In this document: piece by piece, positions 9,101 to 10,812 of the stretch | Position numbering within the stretch: position 1 is the stretch's first letter | How the letters are laid out: each line of letters opens with the position of its first letter | Origin: Cephalothrix simula | Lineage: Eukaryota; Nemertea; Palaeonemertea; Archinemertea; Cephalotrichidae | Assembly (NCBI GenBank): GCA_035591015.1 | Contig: JAXIUW010073339.1 | Location: 3,440 to 14,251, forward strand | Reading direction: 5' to 3' | Length of the DNA: 10,812 bases | Made by a program: the position numbers and the translations under genes | The notes under the pieces: generated by a model | Database searches by the model: none | Seen by the model: only the letters and a program-made list of their open reading frames with translations | What the model was told of the DNA's origin: nothing

Positions 9101-10759
9101 TCTCGAATCCTGTTTCGTTTTTGTGAAGTAATTTATTATTTCAGTGTCACATTTCTTGTTTGAATATGAATGTAAATTATAACTTGAACTGTGAAGACTT
9201 AACCAAAGACAGCAGCATTGTTGACTACAGATGCAGTGATTTAGTGAATGAAGTGGAGACAACATGTGGAAATTCGCCTTGTAAAAGATATTGGATGGCA
9301 ACTAAATGGTCTGACCAGGTAAGGTATCAGGTAAACAAATACAAAAAATACAAAAAAACATAGGGTTTCCAATTATTAAATTAGACTATTCTTAACACAA
9401 CTCATCTATTTTTAATGACAGTGCTCAAAAGATTGCGAATATGGAACTCGAGTACGCAAAGTTTTTTGTACAGGAAACAGTTGTGGCAAGAACCTTGGCC
9501 CAGCACCAGTATTGCCATGCAAAGGTGCCCCAAGGTGTGGGGAGACATGGTTTGCTGGTCCTTGGTCAAAGGTAAGGACAAAGGCCATAACCATTATTAT
9601 CAAATGAAAAATATCACACAACTGCTATATCCACATCCTTATAATAAGTATATTTTCACTGCTGCAGTGTCCAGAGGATTGTTCAAGGAAAACCAAGAAA
9701 CGCCAGGTATTATGCATAAACAAGGTTGGTTCGACTGCAATGATAGCTATGCCGTACAAATGTCATGCTGACGAAAAACCAGTTGAAGAGGTCCCTTGCA
9801 ATAGACGATCTTGCAACGCTGTTTGGTACAAAGGGCAATGGAGCGAATGTTCCACCTCTTGTGGTTATGGAACTCAATTTCGTGATATTCAGTGCTTAAA
9901 ACCAAATTTAGATACAAGTACTTCGTGTCCAGATGCAACAAAACCAGATGTGGCAAGAAAATGTCAAAAAGCAGAATGTCCAACTAAAGTTCCCATTGTT
10001 TTAGGTAACAATTACTGGTCTTTTTTTGTAATCGATAATTAGTTCATGGTTTTAGTGACTTACCGCGAGCAGGAACTCTTGACCTTGAGTTAAATAACCA
10101 ATATTCATCACCAGTAATGATAAGACGGGCACGCTTGAGGCGGAAAGATGTATTCTTCAACAAAAGTACACTATGTAAACTATGTTGATTTTACAATTAT
10201 AAGTTTAGGTCCAATCAGACAGATTGCAGTGAAGCTGAAAGTTTGAAAAATATACTACTGGTAGCTTAGAAATAAACGCTTGTGTTTTATCTTTCTCTTC
10301 TAGATCCGAAGTGCAAGAACACTTTAGACCATGAACAATGCGTAAGCATTGTACAAGCAGGAATGTGTTCATATGAATACTATAGAAAAATATGTTGTGA
10401 AGGTTGCACAATGCAGAAATACCGCCTTAGGCGGCAAAAGAGGAGTAGAAGATCAGCCCACTTTCCAAGATGTCTCTGGTCAGTCGGCCACTGGTCACAG
10501 GTATAACACTTTACACTGTGAACTTTTTTTAGTGAGGAAGCTTTCATATTATAAAACGTTTATGCTTTCTTTATTACTTGCTCTGCAGTGTTCAGTACCA
10601 TGTGGAAAAGGGAAAAAGGTCCGTGAAGTCAGCTGTGTCAACAATAAAAACGAAAAAGTAGCGGATCACTATTGCCGTGTAACAAAACCAAAACAAGAAA
10701 AGGAATGTTCAAAGAACCCATGCAAACAACAGTGGATCACAACCGATTGGACTAGAGAA
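12..10759 (+). CDS. Partial gene for giant EGF / novel helical / Ig / TSP1 / PLAC secreted protein (19 exons)
   Basis: One reading frame can be spliced through 19 exons: 12-140, 245-367, 554-679, 1320-1442, 1527-1649, 1739-1858, 1950-2066, 2271-2390, 2471-2590, 3036-4422, 4510-4624, 4734-4878, 5090-8872, 8976-9025, 9145-9318, 9422-9571, 9668-10004, 10304-10500 and 10589-10759. Every inferred intron starts GT and ends AG and all phases agree. The product is 2,537 residues within the window: ten calcium-type EGFs, one plain EGF, a long unassigned region, two Ig domains, then TSP1 repeats with an embedded PLAC module. Paired cysteines, many N-glycosylation sequons and furin-type sites indicate a secreted or extracellular protein. 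No start codon, signal peptide, transmembrane anchor or stop is in the window, so both ends continue outside. A role as a matrix or adhesive protein is inferred from the modules; I do not recognise the gene by name. Hemicentin- or papilin-like proteins share modules but not this central region. Confidence 0.9.
245..367 (+). CDS. Exon 2: calcium-binding EGF module 2
   Basis: Acceptor TGCATGTAG and donor AAAG|GTAGCA give a 123-base phase 1-1 exon. The module begins D-V-D-E-C, the canonical calcium-binding start, and contains six cysteines. [12 protein letters not shown] matches the C-x-[DN]-x4-[FY]-x-C-x-C consensus for Asp/Asn beta-hydroxylation. The symmetric phase means the exon can be duplicated or skipped without changing frame. 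Confidence 0.92.
554..679 (+). CDS. Exon 3: calcium-binding EGF module 3
   Basis: A 126-base phase 1-1 exon between TTAAATAG and GTAG|GTAAGA. It starts D-T-D-E-C, has six cysteines and carries an intact hydroxylation consensus ([12 protein letters not shown]). The final loop is one residue longer than in most neighbours (D-P-F-D-Q-R-T-C). The donor matches the animal consensus well. Confidence 0.92.
680..1319 (+). other. Intron 3 (640 bases), no gene seen
   Basis: This is the longest intron of the window. It runs from GTAAGAATGG to ACATGTAG. Short open frames occur on both strands but none resembles a module of this protein, and none is bounded by splice sites of the right phase. A loose direct repeat (CTAG[T/G]GCACA at 885-894 and 955-964) is the only internal structure noticed. 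Its base composition is less AT-rich than that of the short introns, so it may contain an old insertion, but no terminal repeats or target duplication were recognised. Confidence 0.75.
1320..1442 (+). CDS. Exon 4: calcium-binding EGF module 4
   Basis: Acceptor TACATGTAG and donor TCAG|GTATGT bound a 123-base phase 1-1 exon. It begins D-N-D-E-C, has six cysteines and an intact hydroxylation consensus ([12 protein letters not shown]). That core is nearly the same as in exon 10, also at the nucleotide level, suggesting the two modules arose by duplication. Confidence 0.92.
1527..1649 (+). CDS. Exon 5: EGF module 5, calcium motif lost
   Basis: A 123-base phase 1-1 exon between GATTTTCAG and AAAG|GTAAGA. 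Six cysteines keep the EGF spacing and the C-x-C-x2-G-Y-E-L ending. The start is G-T-D-Y-C instead of D-x-D-E-C, and the segment after the third Cys (T-S-L-R-N-K-R-Q) lacks both the Asn and the aromatic residue of the hydroxylation consensus. This module therefore probably binds calcium poorly or not at all. Confidence 0.9.
1739..1858 (+). CDS. Exon 6: calcium-binding EGF module 6
   Basis: A 120-base phase 1-1 exon between TTTTTGTAG and AAAG|GTATTT. It starts D-V-N-E-C with six cysteines and an intact hydroxylation consensus ([12 protein letters not shown]). It is flanked by two of the shortest introns (89 and 91 bases). Confidence 0.92.
1950..2066 (+). CDS. Exon 7: calcium-binding EGF module 7
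   Basis: The shortest EGF exon (117 bases, phase 1-1), between TTCGGCAG and TTGG|GTACGT. It starts D-K-D-E-C and carries the hydroxylation consensus ([12 protein letters not shown]). The last loop is shortened and contains an N-E-S sequon just before the sixth Cys. Confidence 0.91.
2173..2190 (+). repeat. GCC/GTC microsatellite-like patch in intron 7
   Basis: Alternating GCC and GTC triplets form an 18-base, fully GC-rich stretch (GCCGTCGCCGTCGCCGCC) preceded by GGCGGGGCAAC. It lies in the 204-base intron 2067-2270, which is otherwise AT-rich. It could be a simple repeat or the remains of a short interspersed element. Confidence 0.7.
2271..2390 (+). CDS. Exon 8: calcium-binding EGF module 8 with unusual last loop
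   Basis: A 120-base phase 1-1 exon between CCTTTACAG and TCAG|GTACAG. It begins D-I-D-E-C and has six cysteines and the hydroxylation consensus ([12 protein letters not shown]). After the fifth Cys the usual G-[YF]-x-L is replaced by H-G-K-R-V-L, so the conserved aromatic residue that packs between modules is missing. Confidence 0.9.
2471..2590 (+). CDS. Exon 9: EGF module 9, weakened calcium motif
   Basis: A 120-base phase 1-1 exon after an 80-base intron, the shortest of the window (acceptor TAATGCAG, donor AAAG|GTATTA). Six cysteines are kept. The start E-I-D-A-C lacks the Glu before Cys1, and the hydroxylation site is changed ([12 protein letters not shown] has Pro for Asn and Trp for Tyr/Phe). 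An N-I-T sequon lies between Cys1 and Cys2. Confidence 0.9.
2591..3035 (+). other. Intron 9 (445 bases), repeat-like, no gene seen
   Basis: This intron runs from GTATTAGAGG to TAATTTCAG. No exon with correct phase and splice sites was found in it. Its middle part holds several copies of a short CGGTT/AACCG motif on both strands; see the separate repeat entry. Confidence 0.75.
2706..2956. repeat. Cluster of CGGTT / AACCG motifs with small inverted repeats
   Basis: AGATCGGTT at 2713-2721 is exactly complementary to AACCGATCT at 2815-2823. ATCGGTT recurs near 2895 and AACGGT or AACCGT near 2725, 2825 and 2940. A small perfect hairpin, ACGAC-ATAAG-GTCGT, lies at 2880-2894. This looks like a worn palindromic element (for example a MITE remnant) rather than plain intron, but no clear ends or target duplications can be fixed by eye. 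Confidence 0.4.
3036..4422 (+). CDS. Exon 10: EGF modules 10 and 11 plus start of unassigned region
   Basis: A 1,387-base exon, phase 1 at the start (TAATTTCAG) and phase 2 at the end (CC|GTAAGT). It first encodes a calcium-type EGF (D-K-N-E-C, hydroxylation consensus intact, 3036-3151). A second, plain EGF follows at 3161-3259, with six Cys and a C-x-C-x4-G-Y-E-G-x2-C ending but no acidic start motif. Then come about 387 residues (3260-4422) that I cannot assign: mixed beta-like sequence, few cysteines (six or so), a basic R-K-K-R-R cluster at 3467-3481, two N-glycosylation sequons (N-N-T, N-V-T) near 3880-3915, and two P-W-K-...-G-D-x-F motifs at 3554-3601 and 4370-4411. The intron pattern changes here: single-module phase 1-1 exons stop and large, asymmetric exons begin. 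Confidence 0.92.
3161..3259 (+). other. EGF module 11 (non-calcium type)
   Basis: Cysteines at 3161, 3176, 3194, 3221, 3227 and 3257 follow the EGF order. C-R-H-N-G-I-C and the closing G-Y-E-G-A-K-C are typical of Notch/laminin-G-associated EGFs. Unlike modules 1-10 it has no D-x-D-E start and no hydroxylation consensus, and it shares an exon with its neighbours. Confidence 0.88.
3467..3481 (+). other. Furin-type basic site 1 (R-K-K-R-R)
   Basis: The residues S-R-K-K-R-R-I-I-D fit the R-x-[KR]-R proprotein-convertase consensus. Cleavage here would separate the EGF chain from the unassigned region. Whether the site is exposed and used is not visible in the sequence. Confidence 0.6.
4510..4624 (+). 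CDS. Exon 11: unassigned region, continued
   Basis: A 115-base exon between TCTTTGTAG and TATCA|GTAAGT, entering in phase 2 and leaving in phase 0. It encodes 38 codons after the shared Pro ([11 protein letters not shown] onward). There are no cysteines and no recognised domain. The fit of splice sites and frame with exons 10 and 12 is the main support. Confidence 0.82.
4734..4878 (+). CDS. Exon 12: unassigned region, continued
   Basis: A 145-base exon between ATTCTCAG and TTTGGAG|GTAAGA, entering in phase 0 and leaving in phase 1. It encodes [10 protein letters not shown] onward, ending in V-M-S-F-G. There are no cysteines and one N-S-T sequon. The following Gly is completed by the first two bases of exon 13. 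No family recognised. Confidence 0.83.
5090..8872 (+). CDS. Exon 13: giant exon with coiled coils, heptad run, two Ig domains
   Basis: A single 3,783-base exon (about 1,261 residues, phase 1-1) between CATTTACAG and TATGTG|GTAAGT. In order it encodes: a short basic segment; a coiled coil (5278-5682); a beta-like aromatic region (5683-6174); an Ala/Arg/Glu-rich helix (6175-6465); a four-Cys linker (Cys at 6472, 6487, 6532, 6553); eleven hydrophobic heptads (6595-6825); a short beta-like stretch with Cys at 6859, 6862 and 6910; an R-R-R-R site (7039-7050); a sequon-rich helical region (7051-7848); two Ig domains (7849-8412); and an unassigned tail ending in C-P-I-G-F-E-L. The exon is more than twice as long as any other here and has no intron, even at Ig boundaries where animal genes often carry phase-1 introns. 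Confidence 0.93.
5278..5682 (+). other. Coiled coil 1
   Basis: About 135 residues rich in Lys, Glu, Asp, Ile and Leu, without Cys and with one probable break at G-N-I-Q-P-S (near 5458). The second half, with repeated I-K-x-D-I and M-x-x-I-K-D-D-I patterns, looks most strongly helical. A role in chain association is inferred from composition; no named family. Confidence 0.7.
5683..6174 (+). other. Aromatic-rich, probably beta-sheet region
   Basis: The stretch between the two helical segments alternates hydrophobic and polar residues and is unusually rich in aromatics, with F-F-F near 5869 and F-W-W at 5902-5910. It has Cys at 5815 and 5983, one N-I-S sequon, and a glycine cluster (G-G-I-G-G-E-F). 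No domain family recognised. Confidence 0.5.
6175..6465 (+). other. Charged alanine-rich helix (coiled coil 2)
   Basis: About 97 residues of Ala, Lys, Arg and Glu with heptad-like spacing (for example [13 protein letters not shown]). A single Cys falls near 6343. It directly precedes the four-Cys linker and the hydrophobic heptad run, so the two helices may fold back on each other as a hairpin; that is inference. Confidence 0.7.
6595..6825 (+). repeat. Eleven consecutive hydrophobic heptads
   Basis: The 77 residues divide exactly into eleven heptads, for example [21 protein letters not shown] and G-Q-L-A-L-G-A. The first position is always Ala, Gly or Val. Positions 2 and 6 hold most of the polar residues (E, Q, D, N). 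Position 5 is hydrophobic in ten of eleven. This fits a long, tightly packed alanine-type helix with one narrow polar stripe. Regularly placed acidic residues argue against a simple transmembrane span. Confidence 0.75.
7039..7050 (+). other. Furin-type basic site 2 (R-R-R-R)
   Basis: [10 protein letters not shown] is a strong match to the R-x-[KR]-R consensus, with small, flexible residues before it and Ser after it, the most favourable context of the four sites in this window. It divides the heptad region from the sequon-rich region. Confidence 0.75.
7051..7848 (+). other. Sequon-rich helical region before the Ig domains
   Basis: About 266 residues dominated by Lys, Glu, Asn and Leu. A highly charged helix lies at about 7390-7539 ([12 protein letters not shown] onward). 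A Cys pair at 7612 and 7630 (V-C-K-G-L-S-D-C) is followed by a Leu-rich helix leading into Ig1. At least ten N-glycosylation sequons occur here. From general recall, a C-x5-C plus helical segment just before Ig domains occurs in uncharacterised invertebrate proteins; this is not verified. Confidence 0.55.
7849..8124 (+). other. Immunoglobulin domain 1
   Basis: The fold markers are all visible: a P-P-F-F start, [11 protein letters not shown] with the first Cys at 7924, the core Trp (two adjacent, 7963-7968), and D-V-G-I-Y-T-C with Asp at 8050 and the second Cys at 8068. This is an I-set-like pattern. Three sequons (N-T-T, N-V-T, N-M-T) lie inside it. Confidence 0.9.
8128..8412 (+). other. Immunoglobulin domain 2 with an extra Cys pair
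   Basis: First Cys at 8215, core Trp at 8251, and D-S-G-R-Y-W-C with Asp at 8335 and second Cys at 8353. Two extra cysteines at 8254 (right after the core Trp) and 8284 could form a second disulfide across the C-to-E strand region. The line A-E-G-M-P-L-P matches the A-x-G-x-P-x-P signature of I-set domains. Confidence 0.9.
8413..8872 (+). other. Unassigned tail after Ig2
   Basis: About 153 residues of mixed helix and strand without Cys until C-P-I-G-F-E-L at 8827 and a last Cys at 8869. The final C-P-x-G-F-E-L-x-x-D-F-x-x-x-C resembles the second half of a complement-type EGF, but the first four cysteines are missing. A furin-type R-M-K-R lies at 8722-8733. Confidence 0.5.
8722..8733 (+). 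other. Furin-type basic site 3 (R-M-K-R)
   Basis: G-R-M-K-R-N-I-L-D meets the R-x-[KR]-R consensus. Cleavage would release the Ig part from the TSP1 part. The hydrophobic surroundings make its use less certain than site 2. Confidence 0.5.
8976..9025 (+). CDS. Exon 14: short linker
   Basis: A 50-base exon, the smallest in the window, between CAATTTCAG and CAGTT|GTAAGT, entering in phase 1 and leaving in phase 0. It encodes K-V-S-G-V-I-P-A-K onward, a Cys-free linker. It is supported because it alone restores the frame between exon 13 (phase 1) and exon 15 (phase 0). Confidence 0.8.
9145..9318 (+). CDS. Exon 15: Cys-rich lead-in and start of TSP1 repeat 1
   Basis: A 174-base phase 0-0 exon between TATTTCAG and GACCAG|GTAAGG. 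It encodes C-H-I-S-C-L-N-M-N onward with six cysteines before the W-M-A-T-K-W-S-D-Q that opens the first TSP1 repeat. The spacing C-x2-S-C ... C ... C ... C-G-N-S-P-C suggests a degenerate TSP1 upstream of repeat 1 with its Trp residues lost, but I am unsure. Confidence 0.88.
9292..9538 (+). other. TSP1 repeat 1 (split by an intron)
   Basis: W-x4-W-S-D-Q, then [16 protein letters not shown] and three further cysteines make a six-Cys TSP1. It is interrupted by the 103-base intron 9319-9421 immediately before the first Cys. The C-x2-[ST]-C-G fucosylation motif is absent because Asp and Glu take the key places. Confidence 0.88.
9422..9571 (+). CDS. Exon 16: rest of TSP1 repeat 1 and start of repeat 2
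   Basis: A 150-base phase 0-0 exon between AATGACAG and TCAAAG|GTAAGG. It starts exactly at the first Cys of repeat 1 and ends at W-F-A-G-P-W-S-K, just before the first Cys of repeat 2. Exons running from Cys1 of one repeat to W-S-x of the next are the regular unit of this gene end. Confidence 0.9.
9548..9814 (+). other. TSP1 repeat 2
   Basis: W-F-A-G-P-W-S-K, then [16 protein letters not shown] and later cysteines at 9761, 9797 and 9812. It is split by the 96-base intron 9572-9667. The glycine after Cys2 is missing and the fucosylation motif is absent. Confidence 0.87.
9668..10004 (+). CDS. Exon 17: rest of TSP1 repeat 2 and all of repeat 3
   Basis: A 337-base exon between ACTGCTGCAG and TTTTAG|GTAACA, entering in phase 0 and leaving in phase 1. 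It encodes the cysteine part of repeat 2, the whole of repeat 3 (no intron inside it), and a short linker P-T-K-V-P-I-V-L. The change to phase 1 at its end matches the separate origin of the PLAC exon that follows. Confidence 0.9.
9824..9979 (+). other. TSP1 repeat 3 (best-conserved)
   Basis: [20 protein letters not shown] gives the full ADAMTS-type pattern, and six cysteines end at A-E-C. C-S-T-S-C-G at 9848-9865 matches the C-x2-[ST]-C-G site for O-fucose addition; no other complete repeat here does. Confidence 0.92.
10304..10500 (+). CDS. Exon 18: PLAC-like module, basic site, start of TSP1 repeat 4
   Basis: A 197-base exon between TCTTCTAG and TCACAG|GTATAA, entering in phase 1 and leaving in phase 0. 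It encodes a six-Cys PLAC-like module, then the basic run [10 protein letters not shown], then [10 protein letters not shown], the tryptophan segment of the next TSP1 repeat. Combining these on one exon fixes their order in the protein. Confidence 0.9.
10312..10407 (+). other. PLAC-like domain
   Basis: Cysteines at 10312, 10339, 10366, 10393, 10396 and 10405 with [15 protein letters not shown] at the end match the PLAC (protease and lacunin) pattern, whose hallmark is C-S-x3-Y-R-x2-C-C-x2-C. PLAC normally closes papilin, lacunin and several ADAMTS-type proteins; here more TSP1 repeats follow. Confidence 0.85.
10423..10452 (+). other. Furin-type basic site 4 (R-Q-K-R / R-S-R-R)
   Basis: [12 protein letters not shown] contains two overlapping R-x-[KR]-R matches (R-Q-K-R at 10432-10443, R-S-R-R at 10441-10452). 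It lies directly after the PLAC-like module, so cleavage would leave PLAC at the new C-terminus of the upstream chain. Confidence 0.7.
10477..10723 (+). other. TSP1 repeat 4
   Basis: W-S-V-G-H-W-S-Q, then [16 protein letters not shown] and three further cysteines ending K-N-P-C. It is split by the 88-base intron 10501-10588. Pro replaces Ser/Thr in the fucosylation motif. Confidence 0.92.
10589..10759 (+). CDS. Exon 19: rest of TSP1 repeat 4 and start of repeat 5
   Basis: A 171-base phase 0-0 exon between GCTCTGCAG and GAGAA|GTATAC. It ends W-I-T-T-D-W-T-R-E, the opening of a fifth TSP1 repeat (from 10733), at the same position as the other TSP1 donors. The expected first Cys must lie in an exon beyond 10812, so the gene continues to the right. 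Confidence 0.87.
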
Positions 10760-10812
10760 GTATACCTTAATTACAGGGTTATCCTTTAGAAGATCAATAA
10801 TCTGTTAGTTAA

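Noticed and set aside
10005-10045. Read-through past the exon 17 donor to a stop, giving an alternative end of the protein.
   Set aside because: The donor GTAACA and the in-phase PLAC exon downstream explain the region better, and no polyadenylation context was seen.
10056-10174. A possible extra exon in intron 17: after TTTTAG, an open stretch of about 40 codons with protein-like, Arg-rich sequence.
   Set aside because: It would need to be entered in phase 2, but exon 17 ends in phase 1. With the right phase it meets a stop, and its candidate donors do not return to the phase of exon 18. It is kept as intron; RNA evidence could change this.

Overview
The window is animal nuclear DNA lying inside one multi-exon, plus-strand gene for a very large secreted, extracellular-matrix-type protein. 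Nineteen exons can be chained from position 12 to 10759 with GT...AG borders and no break in reading frame. They give 7,610 coding bases, or 2,537 residues including the residue split at the left edge. The first and last exons of the gene, the signal peptide, the promoter and the polyadenylation site all lie outside. EGF, immunoglobulin, thrombospondin type-1 (TSP1) and PLAC modules, together with AT-rich compact introns (80 to 640 bases, most near 100), suggest an invertebrate animal. An early-branching lineage such as a sponge, placozoan or cnidarian is plausible, but the sequence alone does not decide this.

Layout. (1) 12-3151: ten calcium-binding-type EGF modules, nine on their own 117-129 base phase 1-1 exons and the tenth at the start of exon 10. 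(2) 3161-3259: one EGF of the non-calcium type. (3) 3260-5277: a region I cannot assign to a family, with a furin-type site, spread over exons 10-13. (4) 5090-8872: one giant exon. It holds a coiled coil, an aromatic-rich probable beta region, a second alanine-rich charged helix, a Cys-bounded run of eleven hydrophobic heptads, a short beta-like stretch, an RRRR furin-type site, a glycosylation-rich helical region, two Ig domains and an unassigned tail. (5) 8976-10759: four complete TSP1 repeats and the start of a fifth, with a PLAC-like six-Cys module and a strongly basic furin-type site between repeats 3 and 4. TSP1 exons join in phase 0 just before the first Cys of each repeat.

The flanking modules are familiar adhesive and matrix parts. 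The roughly 1,530 residues between the last EGF and Ig1 (3260-7848) are the unfamiliar part. From general recall only, similar helix / Cys-pair / Ig arrangements occur in large uncharacterised proteins predicted in other invertebrate genomes, but I cannot confirm that here. Furin-type sites at four places suggest the precursor may be cut into several chains in the secretory pathway. I see no RNA genes, no second gene on either strand, and no intact mobile element. Two introns carry repeat-like sequence.
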